Both the position numbers and the translations under genes were made by a program. 64,000 bases of DNA, taken from NCBI GenBank assembly GCA_019022495.1, contig JAFEKR010000009.1, positions 62,001 to 126,000 of the forward strand, read 5' to 3'. How positions within the stretch are numbered: position 1 is the first letter of the stretch; each line of letters begins with the position of its first letter. The notes under the pieces are model-generated. The model saw only the letters and a list, made by a program, of their open reading frames with translations, was not told the DNA's origin and did not search any database. This document shows positions 35,035-44,841 of the stretch, in pieces. The stretch is from Epichloe hybrida. Taxonomy: Eukaryota > Ascomycota > Sordariomycetes > Hypocreales > Clavicipitaceae.

Positions 35035-37011
35035 TCAATTCCCGTGTGGTCTTCTCTCTTTGGAACGATTCTTCACTGGACCAAGAAAGGTGACGTGTTG
35101 TTTCTTTGCATCATTCTTACGGAGCCGAACGGTCCCTGAAACAATGTTGGAACCACGACGAAGAGTCCTGGCATCTTGTTCATCATCAAGCGTTATTTCC
35201 GCAATGTCAGAGACAGACGCGGCGTCGAGCTCGTCACTTCCGCCTGATATGGAAGATCCGTCATCGGAATCGTCGTACTCCCCATCGTCACTAACAAGAG
35301 ACGGCGCAATATTGCTGGCCAATGTATTGGGGCTGAGGTTGGCTTCTTCCACATCGTCATCTTCATCGGACACGATACCGGCGGAACCACTCTTGGACAT
35401 GCCACCCATGGTAGATTCTGGAGGCGATACGAGAGAAATGGGTTGAGCACGACTCTTGTTGCTGGCTGGGCGACTCGGCGAGTCTTTCTTGGCAGCAGGT
35501 GTCTTGCTGGATTGGGCTGGAACACGCTTGACAACAGGATTGCGAATGGGAGCAGCATCGAGTCCATCAAGGGCGGTAGTGGGACTGCTGGCGTCGTCGG
35601 ATTCCTCGTCGGGAGTCATGTCTTCGAGAGAAATCTTGGTCTTGGCATCTGCAACAGCATCACAAATGTTGCCGTTGAAATCGCGGCTTTGCATGAGGCG
35701 GGACAGATACGGAGTTGCAGAAGCATGGTTGAACCTGGCGGCGACAGCCTCGGTCTTCTTGGCTCCGAGCACTTGCGTTCCGAGGTTCTTGGAAGGAATT
35801 ACGCTGACACCAGGGAGCTTACCTTGGTGGTACAGCTTGAGTGATTCGGCAATTCTGGATTGCAGGGCAAGATATGCCTCCTGTTCCGACATGTCTTGTC
35901 GTGCAAAAGGATGGACAAGAGTGGAAGCCGATGTGCAGTTACTGTTGCTTTGCGTAGTTGGTGCGGCATTCGCCTTGATGTCTCCCCTGGGCAAAGCAGC
36001 TGTTGCGCTACTACCACTATGCGTGTTGTTGTTGCTGCTTTTGTCAATGGCCTCAATCGGCTGTCCGCTCCTGACAGCTGCTTCCTCGTGGCTCTTGAAA
36101 TCTCGCTTGTGTGCGATGCGGCAGTGGTTGATGAAGCCCTGGGTGCTGGAGAAATTTTCACGGTTGCAGTCCAGGCATACCAGCTTAACCGTCTGGCCGT
36201 CTGATCGCTTGAGGATACATGGGCCTGCCTTGTCCTTGGGCTGCGGGTACCCATTAGACAGAGCCTGCAACTTTTGACCAGCGTTACCACGTACAGGTCT
36301 GCCCTTTGACATGGATCCCATGTCAGTGACGCTGTTTCTCGTTGTTCTGCCTTCGGCGGAAGACAAGCGGCTGCGCGTAAATTCTGCCGGGAGCTGCCAC
36401 TCGGCCTGCTCGCCATCAAAGGAGGCATCGGGAATAAGCCATTTGGCATAATGCCGGGCGTATGGTCCGTCGACAACTCCAAATGGCGGTGCCCATCTTG
36501 GAACGGGTTCTCCGAACCGCCTAATGACAGCAGGGCCCTTGCCACTGCTGATGTCCAGCATTTGTTCGGGAGTCGGACAGTGCTGAGGATACGGGATTAA
36601 ATGACACCTTCTCAGCTGCTCCAACGCAACCTGACATTTCGCCAACTCTTGATTGATGAGCCGCAACTCTTCATGCTTGAGAAGTACCTCGAGTCCAACT
36701 TGATGTCTGATGATGTCGCGTGCACGTTCCATGCGATCACCTTCTGTTGAAGCTGGCGAATCGTCGGATGGCGAAGCGCCATTTGCACGGCTCAGATTCA
36801 GCTTGGTCCGCTTTGGCAGCGACTCATCAACTGAAGCGGCATCAGAGTTCTGGAAAGCGTCCCAGCTCCTCTTGGGAGCCGAGCGGCCAGGGATCGAGTG
36901 TGACGAAACGCTCTCTGTGTTGCCAGCAAGTTGATAGCCGCCTGACGAGTCTGATGTGAGATCCGCAGTCTGGTCGCTTCCCCGTGACTCAGTGCTCCAG
37001 AATCGAAACAT
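35035..37011 (-). CDS. AHC1-like C2H2 zinc-finger protein (probable ADA/HAT complex component)
   Basis: 658 aa, intronless. I start at the ATG at 37009-37011 ('MFRFWSTESRG'). The open frame extends 142 codons further upstream, but that stretch is basic, low-complexity and begins at the 5'-leader side, so I read it as 5' UTR. Order: Ser-rich disordered N-terminus; a helical, probably coiled segment about 93-137 ('ERARDIIRHQVGLEVLLKHE', 'LRLINQELAKCQVALEQLRR'); a conserved Pro/Trp-rich block about 165-195 ('PRWAPPFGVVDGPYARHYAKW'-like); a C2H2 finger with Cys279, Cys282, His296, His301 ('VCLDCNRENFSSTQGFINHC'); then disordered acidic and basic C-terminus. This layout matches fungal Ahc1-type proteins, which structure the ADA histone acetyltransferase complex in the nucleus. 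Role is by family resemblance. Confidence 0.72.
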   Translation of the reverse strand: MFRFWSTESRGSDQTADLTSDSSGGYQLAGNTESVSSHSIPGRSAPKRSWDAFQNSDAASVDESLPKRTKLNLSRANGASPSDDSPASTEGDRMERARDIIRHQVGLEVLLKHEELRLINQELAKCQVALEQLRRCHLIPYPQHCPTPEQMLDISSGKGPAVIRRFGEPVPRWAPPFGVVDGPYARHYAKWLIPDASFDGEQAEWQLPAEFTRSRLSSAEGRTTRNSVTDMGSMSKGRPVRGNAGQKLQALSNGYPQPKDKAGPCILKRSDGQTVKLVCLDCNRENFSSTQGFINHCRIAHKRDFKSHEEAAVRSGQPIEAIDKSSNNNTHSGSSATAALPRGDIKANAAPTTQSNSNCTSASTLVHPFARQDMSEQEAYLALQSRIAESLKLYHQGKLPGVSVIPSKNLGTQVLGAKKTEAVAARFNHASATPYLSRLMQSRDFNGNICDAVADAKTKISLEDMTPDEESDDASSPTTALDGLDAAPIRNPVVKRVPAQSSKTPAAKKDSPSRPASNKSRAQPISLVSPPESTMGGMSKSGSAGIVSDEDDDVEEANLSPNTLASNIAPSLVSDDGEYDDSDDGSSISGGSDELDAASVSDIAEITLDDEQDARTLRRGSNIVSGTVRLRKNDAKKQHVTFLGPVKNRSKERRPHGN

Positions 37012-40000
37012 GAGGACACTTTCAAGGTTTAATGCGTGGCTGACTACCAACAAGGTCGCGACGACGATCGAGTCGCGATGATGTTGTTCTGATGGTATGC
37101 GACAAAACAAGTGAGCCGTTCCGAAAAATGGGTCTCTGATGGTGATTGCTGTAAGCAGAAAAGCGGGTCCTGGAAGGCGGGCAAGGGGGTTTGCCTGATG
37201 ATGTGGCAGTCTGGTTAGGCCGGACACGGGGAATGACAGCTGGGTCAGAAACACCGAGCGTCGTGGCGATGGCCTCTCAGAACGAGGAAACGGGGTCAGG
37301 ATGTGAGAGTGAGTGCAATAGCGAGGGGAGGCAAGAGAGAAGGTGAAGGGTGACAGACGAGTTGTGGAAAAGCGCAGCTGGGCAAGATGGTCGAGAGCTA
37401 GCAAAAGCCTCGAGTCGTGTCTCTCGCGAGACAGCAAATGTTAATGGGAAGAGAGAAGAAGAAAATGAGAAAATGAGGTGATGTGAGTGAGGAATTAAAA
37501 TAGGCTACAGCGCGAAGGAAGGAGTGAAAGAGGGAGCAAACTAGGGGAGGAGAAAGAGTTGGGGGGGGTGGTGTTTGGATACTGAAGTTTTTGGGCCGCC
37601 GGGGGGATTGCGAAGTGACTGAGAACGACCCCGAGTTGACTTCCATGTCTGGTGGGAAGAGTGAGATGACTTGGAGCTCCCCATTCGCACCCGGAGACAT
37701 CAAATAAGAGGGACTATCGGATGGGTGGGTGGATGGGTGGATGGGTGGATGGGTGGATGAGTGGATGAGTGGATGAGTATCCAGGATGGACCAGCCAGTT
37801 GCCAGCCTGTGTTGGGTTGTTTTGTTCCAGCCAAACATTGAACACTGGCAGCTGTCTGGCAGGCAGCACTGGCAGAAAACTTGGGTGGAAGGGCAAGCTG
37901 GTTGCATGACAGAATGCACATGTAAATATGGGGCGGCCGCCTGCAACTGCGTGTCTGGGCGAGGAGTCCGAGGGGGCCACTGGGAATGGGACTAGTGGGG
38001 TGCGACAGCCAGCCAGAGGCAGCCAGCCAGTCACTATGCTCGAGCGTATCACGGGCTACGAGCCCGGTACTTGCGCACCGCAACGCAGCATGAATTCAGG
38101 GGGCTGCTGGACTTCCCGTCAGTGTGTTTGATGCCTGGTCTGGGGAGTGGACCGGCCTCAGTCAGGGTGGGTGTGTGGAGAGCCACGAGCAAACAAGGCG
38201 ACTCAACGATTCATCGCGACCAGACCGAAATCGACATCCAAAGTCGCTCTGTTTTGATTAATGCTACGGCTGTGTCTGATCCCCCCCCCGAAAGATATCA
38301 AATTGGTCATCTTGCTTCGTCTCGATTATACCTACACGACACTGTGCTTCTCCCAATCATCTCGTTGTCTCAACAAGAGTCACCCGTTGCCGTGCCGATC
38401 AGGGACTTCCCTCTGAGACTTCCGCTCCCTCCAGAAAGACAGCTGCAAAGACCCTTTGTTGACCTGACCCTTCGACCCTGTCGCGAAGCAGGCGTGAGGG
38501 ATCACCAGAGGAGGAGGAATGTGAAAGTTTGAGGCGCCGGGCTACCCGCGGCCAAGAACTCGGCGAAAGTTCGCTGGCTCTGTAATAGGTGTCGTCACCA
38601 AACTCTCCCTTTCATCGGCTGTATTCTATCGGCCGTCGTACGAAGTGCATGTAGTCTGTGTGATGCGTGGTGATGCACAGGCTCACAGCCAGCTACCTAG
38701 GGACTTTGCTCCTCTACTCCGTACATGCACAACTCTACTACTACACCGGACGTCTTTTTTTAATCGTGCGCGGCACGCACCAGACTTGTCGCCGATTTCA
38801 TCTCGAGGTTTTTTCGCTGCGGTTATCAGGAATGGAAACGCCCAATCTTGCCCGCCAATCCGCTTGCCATGAAAATAGGCTTTTCCAGCCCATTGGCAGG
38901 TCATGCAGCCACCCAGACTAGCAGCAGATAAAGCAACTGTTAGCGCCTGGCAGTTCAGTCGACACCGCATGCTAACTTCACGAGGGACCAGACGTTTCAA
39001 GCAGGCCTCCAGATGTGTCAGTCTCGTAGAAAGTGTGGAGGCTTCTTCATGCAGGCTATTCGGAACCTTGTCTGATGCCTTCCAATGCAGGAACTCGTCT
39101 CGCGAAACAATGAGGCAGCGGTATGCGAACCGAGGTGGTGATAACTTGATAAGAAGGCGACGAATTGGGCTGATATAATTTCAAGCGAGAGGTTTTTCTT
39201 CTTCTTTGCTTACCTGATTTTGCTTTTTTTTTTATCCGTCCTGCCCGGGTTTGTACGGAGTGGAAGACGTCACGTCGTGTCACATCGTACAGTGGTGTAC
39301 CTACCATTTGACACTAGCCTGTGATAGTCCGAGCTCAGAGATCTTGCTTGCTTGTGCTGGATCAGGATGACTCCACTAATAATATGGCGCAACAGATGCA
39401 GACCTGGATGGACGGCTTCATCATATTAACAGCAACGGCATCATGTACTGGGTCCTTCCTTGGCCAGAAGCACGTCGTGCACGTCTAATAGTATATGGGG
39501 AGTGCATCTCGCTGTGCAGACATATTAGCATTTGTTCATTTTAAGATGACTCTTGAGCAGTAATTCCCTCGGGGCAAGCAAACAGGTGCATCTTGTGAGG
39601 GGTAGTCTTGATACCAACTGACGACCGTGGATGAAGCTCTTGAACAGCGTGAACCTTGTCCTCCAACTTCCCGGCCGACCTGGCGCCAGCATTTTCATGC
39701 CCTCTCCCAATCCAGTCGTGGATTTGTCTTACAAGTTAGTCTTGGCAGCCGCATCACCTCTCTGACAGGCACGGGCCGCCATAAACACCTGCTACGTGAT
39801 CAAGTAAGAACATCTTTGCTATGTATATTTGTACAGCCAAAACCGCGCCTTTAGTAAACAAGACGACAAATTCGTGTTCAGTGAACAGAAGAAAAAAAAA
39901 CATACTTGGCAGTTCTTTCACTGCTTCACCGCGCACACGATGTCCATCACCTGCATTCAAACACTGTTGCTAATAAAGAAGTCTGGTATTACCAGCCGAA

Positions 40001-40190
40001 GCGTGCTCTTCAATGCAATGCAGATCGTTGGCAGCCCCACTTATTCACCTCCCATCATCAATCAGCCTTGCAACCTCCACCAAAAAAAAAAATGTATATT
40101 CGTATTCGTCCCCACAAGCATTGTGTCAGTGACAGCCTCGTCTCTCCAACACAACTTCCACGCCCCGTTCTCGACGAGCAACCGAGGGAA
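37012..40190. other. 3.2-kb intergenic region between divergent AHC1-like and Alba-fold genes
   Basis: 37012-37440 is the likely 5' UTR/promoter of the AHC1-like gene. Further on are an octamer minisatellite (37719-37778), C runs (38281-38289) and short TCCGTA/TACGGA motifs (38713-38721, 39254-39260). I see no gene with recognisable similarity. Open stretches at 38071-38532 and 38903-39178 (+) and 38683-39000 (-) overlap each other and look accidental. Confidence 0.55.
37719..37778. repeat. Octamer minisatellite GGATGGGT / GGATGAGT
   Basis: About seven to eight head-to-tail copies, the first ones GGATGGGT (one shortened to GGGT) and the last three GGATGAGT, in the region upstream of the AHC1-like gene. 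Confidence 0.9.
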
Positions 40191-40799
40191 ATGCCGCCCT
40201 CCACAGAGGCAGCCCCCGCGCCGTCCTCCAAGAAGCGCAAAGAGCCATCAGACGCACAGAAGCCGCCCAAGCGATCGAAACCACAACCGTCCTCCAAACC
40301 AGCCCTCATCGGCCCTCACGAAGACATCATCTCTCAGCTTCAACCGAAACATAACATCCTGGCCGCATCGGTCATTTCGTCCACGCAGATTCGCAAACGC
40401 GTTACACAAATCACCTCGCATTTGGGCGCCGAGTCGGACCTACCGGCTGTCGTGCTGCTTTACGCCCGAACAGCAGAAGTGTGCAAGATGATTACCATCG
40501 CGGAGCAATGTAAGCGGCTGATGAAGGAGCAAGGGAAGCGCTGGTTCCAGTACAACCAGATGTTTGAGATGCCCACGCGGGACCGCGACGTGGTTGAGGA
40601 AACGGTTCTGGACGGGCAGCAAGGGGAGTCTTCGGACGACGAATTCGAGGTCATGGCCAGTCGATTCGAGAAGGCTGTGATGCCGGAGCCGCAGAAGAGG
40701 GTGGTGAGGTCGATGAGGGTGTTTCTAAGTGTAGAGGTCATTAGAGATTTGGGAGCCAAGAACGGGATCACGATGCAGTCAAGTGAGAACGTGGCATGA
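40191..40799 (+). CDS. Alba-like domain protein (Pop6/Rpp25-type RNase P/MRP subunit)
   Basis: 202 aa, single exon. The start at 40191 is chosen for its context (GGGAAATGCC) and a normal N-terminus; the frame is open further upstream through a spliceless leader. The N-terminus is disordered and rich in Pro/Lys, with nuclear-localisation-like 'KKRK' (14-17) and 'KPPKRSK' (24-30). Residues about 52-125 carry an Alba fold: 'KHNILAASVISSTQIRKRVT' then 'AVVLLYARTAEVCKMITIAE' and 'CKRLMKEQGKRWFQYNQMFE', matching fungal Alba proteins with 'SVISSxxIxxKVT' and 'VVxLxAxxxxxxKxIxIxExxKR'. Alba-fold subunits Pop6 and Pop7 bind the P3 RNA domain of RNase P and RNase MRP. An acidic loop ('GESSDDEFE') and a basic C-terminal segment follow. 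Pop6-like rather than Pop7-like is my preference, not certain. Confidence 0.75.
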   Translation: MPPSTEAAPAPSSKKRKEPSDAQKPPKRSKPQPSSKPALIGPHEDIISQLQPKHNILAASVISSTQIRKRVTQITSHLGAESDLPAVVLLYARTAEVCKMITIAEQCKRLMKEQGKRWFQYNQMFEMPTRDRDVVEETVLDGQQGESSDDEFEVMASRFEKAVMPEPQKRVVRSMRVFLSVEVIRDLGAKNGITMQSSENVA

Positions 40800-41234
40800 T
40801 TGGCTCTTCCTGTAGGAGATGATCCAACAGCATGGCACATGCTTGTCCAAGAGGCGAGATTTTCACGGGGGGGGCGTTTACTCGGCGTTAGATGGGTTGT
40901 TCCTTCAATAGGTCAAGATGGCGCAAGATACCCCATTAGTTTGAGCAGTTTGAACGCTGGGGCGAATTGGCATTTCACCCTACATGATACCCAAAAAACA
41001 TGAAAAACTAGTTTGAAACAAAAGGGGACGCCAAACCAAGGAAACAGCCTCCTTTCCATAATAGCAAAACATGCCGCTCCTCCGCGCTCTCCTTCTTCAC
41101 TGCCCTCTCATGCCATAGTCTCGCACTTCTCATCCAAGCTTCCACACAGAGCATCGTAGACCAACGACTTCGCACGGCCTAGCCCTAGCCCTACTCATGC
41201 ATCTCGCCCTCATGGGCTACCAGTTCTCAATCTC
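40800..41234. other. Intergenic region between convergent Alba-fold gene and VTC1
   Basis: 3' flanks of both genes. No feature recognised. Confidence 0.6.
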
Positions 41235-41728
41235 TCAGTTGTGCTTCTGCTTGTCGGAGTGGTCGGTTATACGCATAACAAAGTTGACCACAACGGCCAA
41301 CAAGAGAATGATGGCCAAGAAAGTAGGACCAAAACGGTCGTCGAATCCGGCCTGACCCCTCATCCGTATTGACTTGGCTCTCCAGTGGTACGTCACCAGC
41401 GCATACAGCATGGTCAACATGGCGACACCGGTGAAGAGGAACGCCGAGATGAAGGCTACGCGGTCACCAAAGTTGAGCATGCCGATGGCGAGAGCTCCTA
41501 AAATGACGGTGAAGTTGAGCCATGACAAAAAGGTACGCTCGTTGGCGAAGAAGACCTTGGGTTCGACTCGGGTCGGCAGAGCGATACGCTTGCCTGTAAA
41601 CAGCGACATTAGTAGATTTCTTTTCACTCGCATGCTACGACTAGCAATTCTTTCTTTTTTTTTTTTTTTTTTTTTCATAACAAAGGCAACGAACCTTGGG
41701 TCGTCTGGAGGAGAGGCTGCGAAGACAT
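41235..41728 (-). CDS. VTC1: Vacuolar transporter chaperone 1
   Basis: 130 aa from two exons: 41728-41695 ('[11 protein letters not shown]') and 41593-41235, joined within a Gly codon before '[15 protein letters not shown]'. The 101-bp intron runs from a GTTCGT donor to a TTTACAG acceptor and contains a long poly-A tract (T on plus, about 41652-41675). The family signature '[20 protein letters not shown]' is complete. Three membrane segments follow: '[18 protein letters not shown]', '[20 protein letters not shown]' and '[20 protein letters not shown]'. VTC1 is the small DUF202 subunit of the VTC polyphosphate polymerase, which makes and translocates polyphosphate into vacuoles. Length matches the family. 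A longer open frame reaching 41840 reads through the intron and is not the gene start. It diverges from the dynein light chain gene across about 740 bp. Confidence 0.95.
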
Positions 41729-42469
41729 GGCGAGATGGTAGTGGTTCGGCTCGTGGTGTTTTGCTTGGACTACGTCGATCCCCAAGAGTGGCAGAACGCA
41801 AGAAGGTCAATTCGCTGGCAAGTCCACGAATATTGTTCAAAACAAGCCTTCGGAGTTATAGAAAGCTCCTCAATAAAGAGCAAATAACGGAAGAGGGAAG
41901 GGAGAAGAGAGAAGAAAAATATATCATGCTCGCAAGCGGCGGTTCAATGGTTCGGTTCTGTCGAGTTGGGAGTTGCACGTGGGTTGTTGGCTGGGAAGCC
42001 GGGGGTCACGTGCGGTTGCCCCGCGAGTCGGTGACGGGGCGGCCAAATCGGTCGGGTACGAGCACGAGGAACTGTATATTTGCAACGAGGAGCAAGAGGA
42101 TCGTATCGTGCCGAGATTCCAATGCAAATACAAATGCGTTTGGGTCAAATTCAAGCCCCGATTAGCTAGCTCATGTAGTGGTGCTTAGTAAGTCTATAAA
42201 AAGTTGGGCAAAAGTTGGGCACATGTTTGTAGCTTTTCTCGGTACTTTACTTTGCGCGGAGTCTTTGCATCGTTGTTGTTAACACGGCGCTGCCACGCAC
42301 GATCGCGCCCACAGCACAAGGCCGGCCCCCCTCTAGCTTGGGTGTTTGTTTACCTTTTGTTGGATTATTACCGTCCCGCTCCCACACCCCATCACCTGAC
42401 ATAACGTACATATTAACATCCTACCGTCCATTCTTGGAATCAACATCAATCACCACAACGCAGTTCAAG
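41729..42469. promoter_or_regulatory. Divergent promoter region, VTC1 / Tctex-type dynein light chain
   Basis: 741 bp shared by two outward-facing genes. It contains two CACGTG E-box hexamers (41976-41981 and 42007-42012), the second overlapping GTCACGTG. CACGTG is the core site of Pho4-type bHLH factors that control phosphate genes including VTC in yeast; relevance here is inferred. No other gene was recognised. Confidence 0.55.
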
Positions 42470-43199
42470 ATGTCTACCCCGGTATGCTGGTCAAACTCGA
42501 GCAAACAAACAAGGCGCAGCTATATCTGCCAGGATCGTGGACCGTGCTAACCATTCGTGCAGCCTATTCCCTTCACTCGCCTCAAGCAGATCGCCACCGA
42601 TGTACGAAACTCTCCCCCAACGCTGTCTTCCCGCGTTCTACCCAGCGGCCGTCTCCGCATCCCCATCCATGCGTTTGATGTGAAGGAATTTCTGACAGCC
42701 ATTGATTACAGGTCTGCACAAGTGCCATCGGAAGCGCCGAATTCTACGACCATGCCAAAACCGAGCAATGGAACTCGACCATCATTGTACGTCTTCATTT
42801 ATTCCTCCCATCCATCGCACATCGCAAGCTTGCCTTCTTCTAACGCATCTACAGGGCTCCATGCTAAAGGCCGTCATATCCGAGGCCACCCCCCAAGGCG
42901 CCTCTGCCCCCTCGTACAAATTCGCCTGCAACAGCACCATTGTCCAGCACCTGGTGCCCACGTCGTCCCTCAACAAGGCCCGCGGCGGTACCGAGACGAA
43001 AGACGAGCAGCCTCACATTTCCACGAGCTCCGAGGCGACTGCCACGGACGGCAAGCCCCATGTTGGCAGACGCGGCATGCACAGCGCCACCGGGGCCTTT
43101 TGGGACGAGAAGAAGGACGGAATGTGGACGTTCAAGTATGATGGCGGTGAGGGCAAGGGCATGGATGTCGTCATTATGCTCATATGGATCGGCATCTAA
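42470..43199 (+). CDS. Dynein light chain, Tctex-1 (DYNLT) type
   Basis: 156 aa from four exons: 42470-42481, 42563-42601, 42712-42786 and 42855-43199. Donors are GTATGC, GTACGA and GTACGT, acceptors CAG/ACAG; the first intron has a GCTAAC branch site. The joined protein reads 'MSTPPIPFTRLKQIATD', 'VCTSAIGSAEFYDHAKTEQW', 'GSMLKAVISEATPQ', 'YKFACNSTIVQHLVPTSSLN' and ends 'KYDGGEGKGMDVVIMLIWIG'. These are the Tctex-1 core motifs: SAIG helix, W of helix 2, and the terminal beta strands. Tctex light chains dimerise and link dynein intermediate chain to cargo in the cytoplasm. The region about 85-115 is a charged Ser/Thr/Gly-rich insertion within the fold, as in many filamentous fungi. The tiny 12-nt first exon explains why no single frame shows the gene. 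Confidence 0.93.
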
Positions 43200-44264
43200 T
43201 CGGGTGTGTTGCATCACGAAGGCGACGCCTGAATATTTTCTTGGCATTTACCAGAAGTGAAGCGCGGTTGATGCTTTTACGAGGACAGGGGTTCGATTCT
43301 GGATAGTTGGGCGCGGCGGGGAGAGATGGCGAGCCGTACCCTAAGGCGTTTCAGGAGCAAAAGATGTGTAACTTTGTATGACTGTCACTCCATTCTGCCA
43401 ATTTTAAATTTATTTTGGAGGAAACGACATAATTTATGAGATGGTTTACTTGTTTTCTATTTGGAACCTACCAAGTCTCGAAGAGATGGTGGAAAACGCA
43501 TGTCGCGTAATGATACCTCGCCCGGTGCTCCGGTGCACTCCACCAATCTTGTTTGGACAACTATCAATCATTCTGAAGTCTTTGCTGTGACAAGAAGATA
43601 TCACAGTGAAGCTACATGTAGGCTTGGCCATTGGGTTAGTCATAGGCTAGAGCTAGAGCATGGGCTCGTCAGAACTTGGGCCTTGGCGTAACCTTGCCAC
43701 TGTTGGATCCCCATATTTGAGCTCCCGCTCAGCTAGCCATCTTACGCTTCCATAAGAAATGCCAATGATAAAAGTTCTTCGTCCAACTGGACCACGCTGT
43801 ACTGGGATTACTGCATGGCAGTGCATGGCAGATGCACGGCTGCATGAGCGCCGAGAGCGGCGTGAACAAGCTCGAATTGCATTTTCGGCAAGTGGAAGCG
43901 GAAGGGGAGTTCCAATTGATGCCGTCATCGCTGGCCAGCCGCCGTCACCGCTCCGCTATTACGGGTTTGCGCAGATCTACTGAGTGCTCCGTGTGTAGAG
44001 CTCTGTCCATGCAATAATAGGAAGATATTTTCCAAAACAACAGGGCCACGTACGGATTAATCCGTACATGTATGCGGGCTCACTACTCCGTAAAATGGAG
44101 TTTCGTAATTTAGCCAGGCACAACTTACAAGTCAACTGTCAAAAGTTAAACATAATTGCTTTGTTTTACATGTATATAGTCAGTCTTTACTCCTCACGTA
44201 GATTGTTCGTTTTTTGCTCTACTTTCGCATGACCTATGCAAAAGAAGCCTTGTCTCACATCAAA
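43200..44264. other. Intergenic region with an 18-bp perfect palindrome
   Basis: No gene recognised. Composition falls towards AT on the right. GTACGGATTAATCCGTAC at 44050-44067 is a perfect palindrome, with ACTCCGTA at 44088-44095 close by. Confidence 0.6.
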
Positions 44265-44841
44265 ATGAAATTCCTCATTGTTCTTAGCTTCTTTACTAGC
44301 GCTATAGCGCTCGCAACCCCACCTATCACGAATTCTAATAATCAGGACAGTGTCTTAATGTCTGATATTCGACGCGACGTTTCTGATACAACTACTAGGT
44401 ACGTTGCGAAAAGCCTAATTAAAGATTCTATTGCTTACATAGTTATCTTTGGTCTCTTAAAGTCAAGAGCTAGAAGCCGCACAGCACAAAATCCTTGACA
44501 AACGCGTGGGAGCGGTGGGCACAACGAGAATTCCACATAATGTTATGGGAAAGATATCCGCTGTGCAGATTTTGGATGTTTCTATAGGCTTTATAATGAG
44601 CCGGATTAAACACCACCTGATGAACGGACGGGATATAGAAGGAATATTCTGTGAACAAATTTCAATTTCTAACCATAATCGCAACACTATACTAGTTTAT
44701 CTTACTGACCCTCGGAGCAAGAGCATTTTGAGAATCGCGCGTGTTGCCTCAGGTATGATAGGTTATCTGGAAGACATGGAGGAATTCTCGGGTCGGATGG
44801 TCAAGGTATATATCTCTGAGTTATTTTATCCTTACGCATGA
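44265..44841 (+). CDS. Small secreted protein with Kex2 site (unknown family)
   Basis: Predicted exons 44265-44398 and 44463-44841; the 64-bp intron has donor GTACGT and acceptor TTAAAG. The product is 170 aa. Residues 1-17 are a clear signal peptide ('KFLIVLSFFTSAIALA', cleavage before TPP). The segment to residue 59 looks like a pro-region and ends in 'LDKR' (58-59), a Kex2-type site; a second dibasic RR lies at 36-37. The remaining ~111 residues ('VGAVGTTRIPHNVMGKIS' onward, with one Cys in 'GIFCEQ') resemble nothing I know. Splicing joins the signal peptide to the long downstream frame and removes the stop of the first frame, which supports the model. AT content is higher than in its neighbours. 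Candidate effector or secreted factor, on structure only. Confidence 0.55.

Noticed and set aside
35443..36277. Long plus-strand open frames (133 and 273 codons) opposite the AHC1-like gene
   Set aside because: They are antisense shadows of a high-GC coding region and resemble no protein.
37012..37437. 142-codon N-terminal extension of the AHC1-like frame
   Set aside because: Composition is unlike the rest, contains no known motif, and starts far upstream of a well-placed ATG at 37011. Taken as 5' UTR that happens to be open.
41595..41840. N-terminal extension of VTC1 read through 'KKKKKKKER'
   Set aside because: It is intron sequence with a poly-A tract. Splicing to the short upstream exon gives the conserved VTC1 N-terminus.
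43288..43306. GGGGTTCGATTC as a tRNA T-arm
   Set aside because: The flanking bases do not form a T stem and no acceptor or anticodon arm is nearby.
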